The translations under genes and the position numbers were made by a program. Source: Acidobacteriota bacterium (GTDB taxonomy: Bacteria; Acidobacteriota; Blastocatellia; UBA7656). Taken from it: a DNA stretch of 55,218 nucleotides. The notes beneath the pieces were generated by a model. The model saw nothing but the letters and a program-made list of their open reading frames with translations, had not been told where the DNA came from and searched no databases. The stretch lies in contig JACQDB010000026.1 of assembly GCA_016201275.1 (NCBI GenBank), positions 1 to 55,218 on the forward strand, written 5' to 3'. This document shows positions 26,118 through 35,685 of the stretch, piece by piece (positions within the stretch are counted from its first letter, which is position 1; the number at the start of each line of letters is the position of its first letter).

Positions 26118-26999
26118 TCACGAACTCAAAACATACTTCACTTTCAAATAGAGCGTCACTTGTACAACGGGTTCAACGCCTGCCGGATTGAGTATCATAT
26201 CGAATTCGCCGGGGTGCAGCGGATTGAAATAGAAGGTTGAGACTTTGCGTTTTTCGACGACGCGCATATTGTTGCCGCCTTCGACGTTGTTCGCTTCATA
26301 GGCCACATAGGTGTTGTACATTTCCGATGGTAAAAAGGCGTTGTACTTTTCAATGACGACCGAATGCGGACGCATCTTAAGGCCCAAGAGACGCGCATAA
26401 TCTTCTTCTTTTTTCTTGATAACCTTCGCGGCTTCAGCCAACAGTTGCTGGCGTGCGGCGGTCATATCGCTGACCAGGTAATCAACTTTGATGAGGTCAA
26501 AGATGGACGCTTTGGACGCCGCCAACAGCAGTTTTTCCAGTAGCGATTTATCTTTGTAGCGCACCGCGAGGTTCTTCTTGACTTCAAAACCGGCCAGCTT
26601 TTCTTTAGCCGTGTTACCGGCGACGCCGAAATCATAAACTCGATTTTGAGTAATGAAATCAACGAAAATCTCGCTGTCTTTAAGGCCTAGAGTTTTCAGC
26701 GCGGCAATAAATTCATTGAACTGCGCGTCTATTTTTCGATTGCCATCAATAATCGTTGCGCCTTCCTGTGCGAGGCCGAACACCGCCACATATTCATCGG
26801 CTTTGAGGTTCAGCAAAACATTGGCTTCGATGAACGAAGACTGCACCGAATCTTTCGGGTCGGTTGAAAAGAGATTGCCAACGCTGACGCCGCTGGTCTT
26901 GCGCCGTTGATTGCCATAGGCGGCGTTACCGGCTTCCTGCGCCGAAGCGACGAATTGACAGGCGATGATGAAGAAAAGGAGCAACGCAATTTTTTTCAT
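26118..26999 (-). CDS. Periplasmic SIMPL-domain (DUF541) protein
   Basis: A signal peptide (MKKIALLLFFIIACQFVASA) is followed by a domain with EANVLLNLKADEYVAVFGLAQ near residues 55-75. A helical insert (ARQQLLAEAAKVIKKKEEDYARLLGLK) and a final beta strand (PVVQVTLYLKVKYVL) follow. This matches the SIMPL/DUF541 family of oligomeric periplasmic proteins of uncertain role, some linked to oxidative stress. The ATG at 26999 gives 293 residues; another ATG three codons earlier is close to AGAGG and could be the true start. It stands alone on the minus strand. Confidence 0.72.
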   Translation of the reverse strand: MKKIALLLFFIIACQFVASAQEAGNAAYGNQRRKTSGVSVGNLFSTDPKDSVQSSFIEANVLLNLKADEYVAVFGLAQEGATIIDGNRKIDAQFNEFIAALKTLGLKDSEIFVDFITQNRVYDFGVAGNTAKEKLAGFEVKKNLAVRYKDKSLLEKLLLAASKASIFDLIKVDYLVSDMTAARQQLLAEAAKVIKKKEEDYARLLGLKMRPHSVVIEKYNAFLPSEMYNTYVAYEANNVEGGNNMRVVEKRKVSTFYFNPLHPGEFDMILNPAGVEPVVQVTLYLKVKYVLSS

Positions 27000-27036
27000 A
27001 ATGGACATATCCTCTCGAAAATTTCCGATAAACAAA

Positions 27037-27115
27037 AACGCGGATGATGCAGAAGCGACAGAGTATCACGAATCGAATGATTCGCCACCTCTGACATTTC
27101 GGCATCATCCGCGTT
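27037..27115. repeat. Inverted repeat with 14-bp perfect arms
   Basis: Arms 27037-27050 and 27102-27115 (aacgcggatgatgc) enclose 51 bases with a smaller inner hairpin (gaatc/gattc). It lies between the VIT/VWA gene and the SIMPL gene. There is no clear U-run on the minus strand, so it may be a repeat element that also serves as a stop. Confidence 0.5.
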
Positions 27116-27188
27116 GTCTAGGCGACATTTGGTTGCGCCGCCTATGATTGCCTGAAACCATCTGCTGTCACAGATGGCACAGGCATTT

Positions 27189-29723
27189 TTAATTGCTCGT
27201 CACTGGCGAAAGGTACGTGACGAAATTCTGTTTCGCCAGTTCTTCCAATTGTTCGAGCGCGATGCGACCGATGAGCAGTTTCGGATTCTTCGCATCCAGC
27301 AGCACTTCAAAGCCCAGCTTCTTGAGTTGCGCCAGAGTCGCAGGCGATTTATCGGTCAACCAAAGTTGCACTTCGGCTTTGTTATGGCGAACGAATTTCG
27401 CTTCACCGGCTAGCGGCTGCGTCTTGTTCTTCAAGCGGTCAAGGGTGGCGGCAATAGTCGGATGAAGTTTAGCGCGCAGCGCCCGTTGCTCGGCGTTTTT
27501 GCTTGAAGTCGCGTCATTCGGTTTATCCACCTCAACCGCTTTGTTGTCGCGCCCCGCGCCGCCTCTGCCGGAACCCATGCCTGTGCCGCTGCCCGTACCG
27601 ATGCCGCTGCTTTTGCCCGTGTCGGTCTTGCGTCGCGGCTCTGCGGTAACGGTGACGCTTTCGCTTGCCTTCCGTGCGCTGGTTGGCGAAGCCGGTGAAT
27701 TGATTACGCCTTGAGCATTCGCATAAAAATTGCCTTTGGCTTTTTCTTCGTCTTTACCGAACACGCCATCGTAGCTGACGCCTTCGGGCATCTCTACAGG
27801 CACTTCTAAGCGACGCGGTTGCCCGCCATCGGTCACTGTCATTTCTTCGACTGCGACAAACGAAGTGAACTGCGTCATCAAGCGATATTCAAGGCCGATT
27901 TGCGTGACCGTCTCTTGCAAATCCGTTTTCATATCGCCGTACTGTGCGCCGCGATAATCCTGCGCCATCAAGTCTTCTATGCGAGTGCGCGCCCACAACT
28001 TCGCCAACACCTCGCGGCGCGGTTCGGCTTCCGGTAAATCAACAGCGATCTCTTTTTCATAATCGCGTCCGGCAAGTTTGCCTTTCACACGGATGACGCC
28101 TTTGCCGCTGCCGGTGAAACGCCCGGTTAACACGACGGGCTTGGCGTCAAACAAATCGGGTATGCGTTTGGGATAAACATCGGCCACCGGCAAGCCATTC
28201 CAGTCAACCGAAATATCTGTGAGCAGCGGATTGCGTATGCGCTCGTGAAAGCGTTTCGCCGCCGCCGAGCCATCGTCTTGCAAGGTGACATATTCAACTT
28301 CGCCGCGCCCGTGTTCAGCCATCTTATCGAGCAAGAAACGATTGACCGACGAGCCTATGCCGAAAGAAAAGACTCGCGCCTTCGGATGCTTTTGAATTTC
28401 GGCAATGATTTCCTGATCGTTGCCTACGTAACCGTCGGTCATAAAACAGACGATGCGTAGGTGGTCTTGTTTGTCGGTGGGTTCCAAAGCGGCACGTATG
28501 GCTTTCATCATTTCAGTGCCACCCCCGCCGGAGCGCGAGGCTAAAAATTGTTGCGCTTTTCGCAAGTTCTCTTGCGTTGCCGCGACCGGCTCAGGAAAAA
28601 GTATGTGGGTGTCGCCAGCGAAAGTTATCAAGTTAAAAGTGTCTTGCGGATACAGACCAGCGAGCGCCAGTTTCATAGACTCTTTGGCTTTTTCAATCGG
28701 AAAGCCATCCATAGAACCCGAAGTGTCCAACACAAAGACGATCTCTTTCGGCGTCACGTCTTCAGCGGCCACGCGGTCAGGCGGTTGCAAAATGAAGGAG
28801 AAGAAACCGCCGTTCTTGCCGTGATGCGTCAACAAGGCGTCTTCAATTTTGCCGCCAGCCACATCGTAGCGCAGGATGAAATCTTTGTTGGGAATTTCGT
28901 TGCGGCTTTTCAATTTAATCATCGAACTGTGCGGCGTCAATTTTTCGGTTTCGATTTCATGCAAAGTGGATTTGAGGTTATCAATCGGCACACCGGCATC
29001 AAGCGCGACTTCTATAGAAATATCGTGACCGGCGCGTGTGCCGGGAGGCACGGGTTTGGGCGTGATGCGCGAAGCATCGGCAACCTGTGTGGTGTCGGGC
29101 GCAAAGCCGCCGCCCTGTTTGCCAATGGCTTCGCCGGGGATGTAGCGCGGCCCTACGACCATCGGAAAGACGAATTCATACGCGCCGTTGTCATATTTCA
29201 AAGTCTCGACATAGCTGATGGTGATGACGACTTTTTCGCCCGGCATGATGTTGGCGACCGATTGCGTGAAGATGTTGGCGCGTTCCTGATCGAGCAGGCT
29301 GGCAACGTGACCGGCATTGCGCGCCGCTTCATAAACGGCGCGGGCTTCGGCGCGACGTTTGATGGAGCCGCGAATGATGCGTTCGCCTACGGTCATGGTC
29401 AAATCATCAACCGCCGCGTTGTGCGGCAAGGGGAAGGTATAGACCGCTTCGATTTTATCTTTGAAGGGATTTTCAAATTCCTGCGTCACCATGACGCGGG
29501 AGAGAAAGCCGCTGATTTCGGCTTTGACATTGGTGTGTTTGAGCGGACATTGTGCAGCGAGGTTGCCTTCGCCGCTGAGGACTTGCAGGGAGCCTTGCGT
29601 AACGGTCGAGGCGGTTGCGGTAAATCCCGGAAGCCGATTTTTCGAGGCTTTGACGGCGACCAGATAACCAACCATGCACAGGACAGCTACTAATGCGAGA
29701 CACACATGAATTCTTCTGTTCAT
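27189..29723 (-). CDS. VIT and von Willebrand factor A domain protein, membrane-anchored
   Basis: An 844-residue protein with an N-terminal membrane segment or signal anchor (about 7-24). The VIT domain (about 60-190) includes VTQEFENPFKDKIEAVYTFPLP, RAVYEAARNAGHVASLLDQE and PGEKVVITISYVE. The VWA domain (about 325-500) has the metal-binding MIDAS motif DTSGSM. A Gly/Ser-rich linker (about 690-720) and a C-terminal region follow. The architecture is that of inter-alpha-trypsin-inhibitor-like bacterial surface proteins, thought to bind other proteins. No sortase LPXTG or PEP-CTERM tail is visible. The ATG has GGAGAAG upstream. Confidence 0.88.
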   Translation of the reverse strand: MNRRIHVCLALVAVLCMVGYLVAVKASKNRLPGFTATASTVTQGSLQVLSGEGNLAAQCPLKHTNVKAEISGFLSRVMVTQEFENPFKDKIEAVYTFPLPHNAAVDDLTMTVGERIIRGSIKRRAEARAVYEAARNAGHVASLLDQERANIFTQSVANIMPGEKVVITISYVETLKYDNGAYEFVFPMVVGPRYIPGEAIGKQGGGFAPDTTQVADASRITPKPVPPGTRAGHDISIEVALDAGVPIDNLKSTLHEIETEKLTPHSSMIKLKSRNEIPNKDFILRYDVAGGKIEDALLTHHGKNGGFFSFILQPPDRVAAEDVTPKEIVFVLDTSGSMDGFPIEKAKESMKLALAGLYPQDTFNLITFAGDTHILFPEPVAATQENLRKAQQFLASRSGGGGTEMMKAIRAALEPTDKQDHLRIVCFMTDGYVGNDQEIIAEIQKHPKARVFSFGIGSSVNRFLLDKMAEHGRGEVEYVTLQDDGSAAAKRFHERIRNPLLTDISVDWNGLPVADVYPKRIPDLFDAKPVVLTGRFTGSGKGVIRVKGKLAGRDYEKEIAVDLPEAEPRREVLAKLWARTRIEDLMAQDYRGAQYGDMKTDLQETVTQIGLEYRLMTQFTSFVAVEEMTVTDGGQPRRLEVPVEMPEGVSYDGVFGKDEEKAKGNFYANAQGVINSPASPTSARKASESVTVTAEPRRKTDTGKSSGIGTGSGTGMGSGRGGAGRDNKAVEVDKPNDATSSKNAEQRALRAKLHPTIAATLDRLKNKTQPLAGEAKFVRHNKAEVQLWLTDKSPATLAQLKKLGFEVLLDAKNPKLLIGRIALEQLEELAKQNFVTYLSPVTSN

Positions 29724-30132
29724 AACTTCTCCAACGCTGAAACCGTTTTGCGTTTGCCGTTTTAGGTTTTGAGGTTTCGCCGCTCGTGGCTCTATGGGAT
29801 TGAGAATCTGCGTTGCTTATGGCGATTGAACGGGGCGAGGCAAACGGTCTGCGCCGCACCAAACAAACTCTAAAAAGCCGTAGCTTGGAAAACTGGCACG
29901 ATAAACGGCAAGCGATTTCAACGTACACATCCTTGATTTTTTTATGCGGCGCTGCACGGAGCGCTTGAGTTGAAGACTCAGGCTGGCACACAAGCTCGGC
30001 CTGGCATCAGCCTGATTTCCATTCTTGAATCTATTCCGTAACAGGAACGCCGCCGGAAAATTGACTTGCAAGCGCGAGAGAAAATTTTTGCGAGGAGCGA
30101 GAGTGCCAGAGTGCGTGGACAGTCATGAAAAA
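29724..30132. other. Intergenic region upstream of the VIT/VWA gene
   Basis: About 400 bases between the TonB receptor terminator and the VIT/VWA start. Overlapping open frames exist on the minus strand, but none has a ribosome binding site or recognisable product. No strong repeat is seen. Confidence 0.5.
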
Positions 30133-30160
30133 ACGGCGGCAAGACTTATCTTGCCGCCGT
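30133..30160 (-). terminator. Intrinsic terminator of the first TonB receptor gene
   Basis: A perfect 12-bp stem (acggcggcaaga, 30133-30144 with 30149-30160) with a four-base loop is followed on the minus strand by TTTTTT, 24 bases after the stop codon. Confidence 0.92.
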
Positions 30161-30184
30161 TGACCGTTTCAGCGTGAAGCGGAA

Positions 30185-33100
30185 TTAGAATTGGAAGCGC
30201 GCTCCCAACTGTACCTGGAAGGGACTGCCGGAGTTGTTGGAAAGCAGAAGTTTGCCAAACCGTGCGTTGGTCGGATTCTTCTCAGTCAAGGACAAGAAAT
30301 TGGGGTTGTCCGGTGCCAAGAAGCCGCAGTCCAATTTTGTCGGAGAACTGCAGTAGTTGGTCACCGTAGAACCGGCAAGTTCTATGTTGTTGAGGTTGAG
30401 AATATTGAAGACTTCCGCCGTGAACAGCAGGCGCTTGTTTTCCGAAAGTTGAATACGCTTCTGCACTCGTAAATCTACGTCATACAGGGCGCGGTTGCGG
30501 AAGGCATTGCGCTCGTAAGGTATGCCTGCCGCTCTGTAGGGTCGGTCATTGAAGTTGCCATCACCATTAGCATCGCTGGGAACTGTCGCGTTAATCGGTC
30601 TGCCGGAACGCAGACGCAAGGCCGCAGCCAGGTCTATGCCGAAGGGTAAATAAAAGACCGGACTAGCGGTGAATTGATGTCGCCTATCAAGGTTTGAAGG
30701 GCCATACTCGGACGAAGTGTCAAAGGCGTCATCATACTGTACGCCGCCCGCTTCACGTTCGTTATCGGTATTTGAGAGCGTCTTCGAGAGGGTGTAGAAG
30801 GCATTGAATAATCCCCAGCTCCGTTGAAATTTGCTCCGCAGCGTGAGGGCGCGATAGAGCGAACGTCCAACCGTTTCGCGCACCTGAATTTGACTTAGCC
30901 CAGGAATCGGCGTGGTGGCAGCATTTCTAGTGTAGAAAGGTCTTTTTGCCGGATCGGTAGCGCGAGGCACCGGAATCGGCAGATTCAAGTCCCGATTCTG
31001 CTGTAGGTGCGTGGTATTGACATAGCTGAAATCTGCGCCGACGGTCAACCCTCGCGTTAGTTCGCGCTCGATGCCTATGCCACCTTGAACCGATTTCGGA
31101 TTGGCATAATCTTTGGCAAAAAACAGCGGCGAGATACCCGCCGTGCCCGGATCTACGCCTAAGCGTGCAGCAATCTGTTGGATCTGTTCGACGGTAATGA
31201 TCGGCAGCTTGCCAAGCGCGAAATTGTTCAGGTCAATGCCGATCAATTTCAACTGCTGATAGACGGTCTTGTTGGGATTGCTCATTGGCACACTAAAGGG
31301 AAGCCTTACAGGCAAATCGCCAGCCGGTGTGCGGAAGTTGTTGGTCGGAGTGGATAACAACAAGCCCGGCGTGCGCGAGTAGTAAATTCCGCCGTAGCCG
31401 CGAATCACCGTTTTCCCATTAGAAGTCGGATCCCAGGCAAAGCCTAAACGCGGCCCAAAGTTGTTGGTATCATCGGGAATTTGCGTCGGGTCGGCAACGT
31501 GGCCAGAGGGAAAGCGCACGCCCTTGATAAGATTGATCAGGGCCGTGTTGCCAAGTTCCGGCGACGGATTGTACTGCGCTTCCCAGCGCAAGCCAAAGTT
31601 TATCGTCAGGTTCGGAATCACTCGCCAGGCATCCTGCCCAAAGAAGGCAACTTCTCTTGTCGTGTAGGCAGCTTTGAGATTACCTACCTGTTTGAGAAAG
31701 GTGACACTGCTATCGTCAAAACGATTTGCTTTGGGGCCACCAACGCTCAGTATATCAAGCGCGGCTGCGGTCCCACCGCCCAGAGTAAAGCGACCATTTT
31801 GGTTAAAGCCAAAAAGCTGATCTTGGAAGACGTGGTTATATTCGCCGCCAAATTTGACCGAGTGGCTGCCGCGAGTGAAGGTCAAGCTATCGGCAAGCTG
31901 CACGCGCCAGTCGAATTGTGTGGTGTCCAGAAAACTGACGGTGCCGAATCGGCCAATCGGGCCGACTTCCACAGTGGGTTCTTGAGCATTGGCCAGACGC
32001 GGACGAGTCTCGCGAGAATACTGACCGCGAAATTCATTGACCAGGTTAGAGCTAAAGAAACTGGCCAATTGACCAACCACAGTGTGAGTGCGGTCTTTTT
32101 CCGTGCCGTTGTTTGACAGCGCGTTATTGATGGTGGGAAACAGCGGCACCCCGTTGGACACCGCATTCAAAGCTTCATTGGTGCTATAGCTGTAGCGAAT
32201 ATTCATGCGATGATTGTTGCTGATTTCGTAGTCCACACGCCCCAGCAAAGCAATCGCATCATTGGTCTGAGTAAAGGGAGTTTGCAGGCTGGTGAAGTAA
32301 TTGTAGGCTTCCAATTGATCGGCAGTCGGTGTCACCGATAATAAAGCAGGAAATTGAACTTCACGTTTCTGCCGCAGTCGTTGCTGCTCGTATGCGCCAA
32401 AGAAAAAGAGCTTGTCTTTCTTGATCGGGCCGCCAATCGAGCCGCCGAATTGATGTTGCGTGGGAGCCGCCGCAATGCTTCTCTTCGGTGCGCCGGGCGT
32501 ACTGTTTACACTTTGCTCGACCGCCTTGATGAAGTCATTCTGGCGCGAAAGTTTTTCCGGGCGACCGAGGTAAAAGGCCGAGCCATGATAGCTATTGGTT
32601 CCCGACTTGGTTACCGCATTGACAATGCCGCCGGTTGAACGCCCGAACTCCGCTGAGTAGCCGGAGGCCACCACCTGAAATTCTTTGATGGCTTCTTGCG
32701 GAATGGTGAAAGCGTTGTTGGAGCGTTCGCCGCCGCGTATGCCACCAAAAAACGGTTGGTTGTAATCCACGCCGTCCACGTTCACATTGGTATGAATGCC
32801 AAGTTGCCCGGAAAGCGAAATCTGTCCACGGCGTGGATCCACCTGCGCCCCCGGCGTCAGGGTGACGAAATCCTGAAAGCGGCGACCGTTGATCGGTAAA
32901 TTCTCTATCGCCTTTTCGCCAATCACGGCGTCCGCTTCAGAGCGTGTCGTCTGCACTTGTACCGCGCCTGCTGTCACATTGACGATCTCTTGTACGCCGC
33001 TGGTGGAAAGCGGCAGCTTGACCTCGGCGGTGCGCCCGACGGTGACTTCGACATTCGCTGTCGCTTTTGAAAAACCTGCCGCTTCGATGGTGACTTCGTA

Positions 33101-33352
33101 GCTGCCCGGCGGGAGCAAGACGATGCGGAATAATCCTTCATCGTCGGTGGTGGCGTTTTGGGTTAATCCGGTTTGTTTATTGACGGCCTTAACTTTCGCA
33201 CCGGCAAGGGCGGCTCCTTGAGCGTCGGTAACGGTGCCGACAATTTGACCGGAGGATGCCTGCGACTGCGCCAGTGTGGATACGGCGCTGAAGGCCATAA
33301 CCAGCGCCAGCAATAAGGCGCAAAGTGATTTGCATGAGGTTCCTTTTAACAT
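30185..33352 (-). CDS. Oar-like TonB-dependent outer-membrane receptor 1
   Basis: This 1055-residue protein has a signal peptide (1-29). Next is a carboxypeptidase-regulatory-like Ig module (about 33-120: GQIVGTVTDAQGAALAGAKV, then LLPPGSYEVTIEAAGF). The TonB plug (about 130-245) is followed by a long beta-barrel ending in aromatic QLGARFQF, as outer-membrane barrels do. Acidobacteria carry dozens of such receptors, generally taken to import glycans or peptides; substrate unknown. The start has GGAGAGG upstream. A palindromic site lies about 260 bases upstream. It stands alone, with its own terminator. Confidence 0.9.
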   Translation of the reverse strand: MLKGTSCKSLCALLLALVMAFSAVSTLAQSQASSGQIVGTVTDAQGAALAGAKVKAVNKQTGLTQNATTDDEGLFRIVLLPPGSYEVTIEAAGFSKATANVEVTVGRTAEVKLPLSTSGVQEIVNVTAGAVQVQTTRSEADAVIGEKAIENLPINGRRFQDFVTLTPGAQVDPRRGQISLSGQLGIHTNVNVDGVDYNQPFFGGIRGGERSNNAFTIPQEAIKEFQVVASGYSAEFGRSTGGIVNAVTKSGTNSYHGSAFYLGRPEKLSRQNDFIKAVEQSVNSTPGAPKRSIAAAPTQHQFGGSIGGPIKKDKLFFFGAYEQQRLRQKREVQFPALLSVTPTADQLEAYNYFTSLQTPFTQTNDAIALLGRVDYEISNNHRMNIRYSYSTNEALNAVSNGVPLFPTINNALSNNGTEKDRTHTVVGQLASFFSSNLVNEFRGQYSRETRPRLANAQEPTVEVGPIGRFGTVSFLDTTQFDWRVQLADSLTFTRGSHSVKFGGEYNHVFQDQLFGFNQNGRFTLGGGTAAALDILSVGGPKANRFDDSSVTFLKQVGNLKAAYTTREVAFFGQDAWRVIPNLTINFGLRWEAQYNPSPELGNTALINLIKGVRFPSGHVADPTQIPDDTNNFGPRLGFAWDPTSNGKTVIRGYGGIYYSRTPGLLLSTPTNNFRTPAGDLPVRLPFSVPMSNPNKTVYQQLKLIGIDLNNFALGKLPIITVEQIQQIAARLGVDPGTAGISPLFFAKDYANPKSVQGGIGIERELTRGLTVGADFSYVNTTHLQQNRDLNLPIPVPRATDPAKRPFYTRNAATTPIPGLSQIQVRETVGRSLYRALTLRSKFQRSWGLFNAFYTLSKTLSNTDNEREAGGVQYDDAFDTSSEYGPSNLDRRHQFTASPVFYLPFGIDLAAALRLRSGRPINATVPSDANGDGNFNDRPYRAAGIPYERNAFRNRALYDVDLRVQKRIQLSENKRLLFTAEVFNILNLNNIELAGSTVTNYCSSPTKLDCGFLAPDNPNFLSLTEKNPTNARFGKLLLSNNSGSPFQVQLGARFQF

Positions 33353-33607
33353 TTTTCTGCCTCTCCTGATGATAAAGTGTGGTCACGAGGTTCGAGTCTT
33401 CAAAGCGCGTAGGATTGAAGGCCGAGGTTTGGTCAATGACCGATTTTGCCAGCATCCAGGCAAGAACGAAAAACTGTTGCGGGAAAACAGATTTGCGCCT
33501 TCTCCTAGATTCCTCCCGTTAAAACGGGTCCGTGAATTTGCGATTCATCTTGTCTTAACGGCTGTGAGCATTCATGAAAACTTGAAAAAACCGAACGATT
33601 ATCCCGC

Positions 33608-33650
33608 TTCTGTAACACTTTCAATAATCTATAAAAGTTCTGTTACAGAA
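33608..33650. promoter_or_regulatory. Candidate operator upstream of TonB receptor 1
   Basis: ttctgt-t-acagaa (33638-33650) is a perfect 13-base palindrome. The same half-site ttctgt recurs exactly 30 bases away at 33608, and ttctgtaac/gttacagaa form a 9-bp inverted pair across the region, with an AT-rich tataaaa-like stretch between. The three-helical-turn spacing suggests binding of a dimeric regulator. It lies in the 540-base gap 33353-33895, which otherwise holds no gene. Confidence 0.5.
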
Positions 33651-33895
33651 TAAGGGAAAGGCTACTCGAAGGGCGATAGCAAGTCAAGGAAATCAGCGGT
33701 TAATTCTTTCTAAAAAGCAGGGCGCAAAACCGCGACTTTGTGGGCATTTTGCGGTGCGGTGGACTTGGCGAAACCGTGCGGAACAGCGGCTTGATGACTG
33801 CCGTTGGCAGGCAAAACCGGCAAGGTGAAACTGCCAGCGGTGGCCAACCGAAAGAGCGCCTATGACCAAGACGCTCTTCCGGTTTTTGATAGGGT

Positions 33896-34852
33896 TTAGC
33901 GCAGCGGCGGACGTTGCGGCGCGATTTCAATGACCGCTTTGAACGAGCCGGAATTATCGTTCAGCGTGCCTTCATTGACCGACAGAAAAAGCAGGCCATC
34001 GCGTGTCGCCGTGAATTCGTTGGCGTGACCTATGAAAATAAATTCGTCGTTGTCAGCCCCAATGACGCCTATCAAACCGCCTGTGGGTTTATCGGCGATA
34101 AGCTTGCGCGCATCCGGCGTCTCTATGCCGTCCGGGCCGCTTGCCTGTCCCGCCGGATCAAGCGTGATGCTGCCCGTGGCCGTGATGCGAAGTTTGTCGC
34201 CGCGTTTGACAATCACGCCGGAGCTGGTCCAATCGCGTTTGGCGGCAACTTCAACATTGACGACGCGGGCATTGGGTCCCAAAGGCTTGCGGGTTTCAGG
34301 AACCGTCGTGGTCACTTCCGGCGTCATCACCTTTTCCGCTTCCTTGACCTCCGGCTCTTTGCTTACCGGTGGTTCGAGCGTTTCCACTTTCGGCTGCGCC
34401 TTGCCTTTGCGCGAAGTGTTCAAGGAGGGATTGACCGGCGGTGTTTCTTTGCTTGATTCTTTGCCGGGTTCTTTGACCGTCTCTTTGACCGGAGTACGCA
34501 TGGCGGTCACAGGCTCTCGCGTCTCTTTCATTAGCGGATTGGTGCGCGGCGGATTCTCTTCGCCAGGCGTAGCGTTTGAGGTGACGCTACTGGGTTCCTG
34601 AGTAGCGGTTTCGCTGGCGCTATTGGCTGCCGCATCGAAATCTATCTTGGCAATATCGGCGATATGAATAGTCGCCGTACTCATAAACCGACCCGAGCCA
34701 GAATCAATCTTGATGACAAACTGTTCGTCGGAAAAACTGGTCACACGGCCTTTCAGGACGCTGCCGTTTTTCAGTCGTATGGTGTCGGCCTGCGCCGTGG
34801 TCACCAGTAAAACGATGGCTATCAAACTATTCAAAGAAATTAATTTTCGCAT
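33896..34852 (-). CDS. Secreted protein with C-terminal PA-IL/LecA-like domain
   Basis: The ATG at 34852 has AAGGAG six bases upstream, giving 318 residues. A signal peptide (about 1-22, ending TAQA) leads to a small beta region (DTIRLKNGSVLKGRVTSFSD, about 23-75). A long Pro/Glu/Thr-rich linker (about 80-190) follows. The C-terminal 120 residues (VVNVEVAAKRDWTSSGVIVK, then GDKLRITATGSI and FIGHANEFTATRDGLLFLSVN) have the pattern of the calcium-dependent galactose lectin LecA. Sugar binding is inferred only. It is a single minus-strand gene. Confidence 0.75.
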   Translation of the reverse strand: MRKLISLNSLIAIVLLVTTAQADTIRLKNGSVLKGRVTSFSDEQFVIKIDSGSGRFMSTATIHIADIAKIDFDAAANSASETATQEPSSVTSNATPGEENPPRTNPLMKETREPVTAMRTPVKETVKEPGKESSKETPPVNPSLNTSRKGKAQPKVETLEPPVSKEPEVKEAEKVMTPEVTTTVPETRKPLGPNARVVNVEVAAKRDWTSSGVIVKRGDKLRITATGSITLDPAGQASGPDGIETPDARKLIADKPTGGLIGVIGADNDEFIFIGHANEFTATRDGLLFLSVNEGTLNDNSGSFKAVIEIAPQRPPLR

Positions 34853-35060
34853 CTCGCTCCTTCGCCCATTCTGTAGTTGTCGGGGGTTTTCCAAGCTGAG
34901 GAGGATAAAAAACGCCCGGTTTTATTGGTTATTTTCATCTCTTCATCACCTTTGATGCCACGCCCCGCACGCTTCCGGGTCGCCAATTATAGCAAATCAA
35001 CGAGCGCCAACAAAAAGGCGCGGCACCCCTTGTCGCCAGCCCTTTGTCACCGCGCCCTGC

Positions 35061-35468
35061 TTATTCGCCTTCGTGATTGACGCGCCGCTGATAATCTTCG
35101 GAGGAAGCCGGGTCAAGTTCCCAACGATGACGGTCGCGCTCTTCGACCTTTTCGGTGGTGTGCAAAGGCTCGTCATCTTGATAGACCAAGCCTATCGCCT
35201 CGCCCATTTCATCCACCAGATCATCATCCGTAGTGGTAATGAATCCGCCAATCGCGTCTTCGCCATCCTGATGTAGTTCGTCTTCATGGGTGAGCGGTTC
35301 GGTGGTCAACGGAGTCAATTCATAAAGTGCATCGCTGCTGATCTGATCTTTATTGGTGACCAAACTTTGGGCGGCGGCAAATTCGGCGCTCACTTCTTCA
35401 TCAGGTTCGTAGATTTCGCTTTCAGCTCTACCCGCATCCATAAACTGCCCGGTCTTACTTTCAGGCAT
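35061..35468 (-). CDS. Small acidic protein, DUF6335-like
   Basis: Starting at the ATG preceded by AGGAGG (seven bases), the product has 135 residues and is strongly acidic. The C-terminal half, with GEDAIGGFITTTDDDLVDEM, then EAIGLVYQDDEPL and RHRWELDPASSEDY, resembles the DUF6335 family known from cyanobacteria; no function is known. There is no signal peptide, so it should be cytoplasmic. An upstream in-frame extension of 56 codons is probably not translated. It is transcribed divergently from the SPFH gene, 217 bases away. Confidence 0.65.
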   Translation of the reverse strand: MPESKTGQFMDAGRAESEIYEPDEEVSAEFAAAQSLVTNKDQISSDALYELTPLTTEPLTHEDELHQDGEDAIGGFITTTDDDLVDEMGEAIGLVYQDDEPLHTTEKVEERDRHRWELDPASSEDYQRRVNHEGE

Positions 35469-35685
35469 AACGGTTCCTCCTAAAAAAACGAGACAACCGG
35501 CATCCATTCGAGAGGAAGAAAAGTGTATCACAGACGCCAGAGAAATTTGAGCCGATTTCTTGATTCGATGAATTGCCCTGGTCAGGCTGACGCGGGTACG
35601 GCGTCTTGCGTGTTCCCAAACCGATGAAGCGTACATCAGCTATTGTGCTGGCATCGTCAAACCGCCACGCCAAGAGGAGGAGTGC

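Noticed and set aside
28548-29693. 381-codon plus-strand ORF opposite the VIT/VWA gene
   Set aside because: The opposite strand encodes clear VIT and VWA domains here; the ORF has no domain and no start signal.
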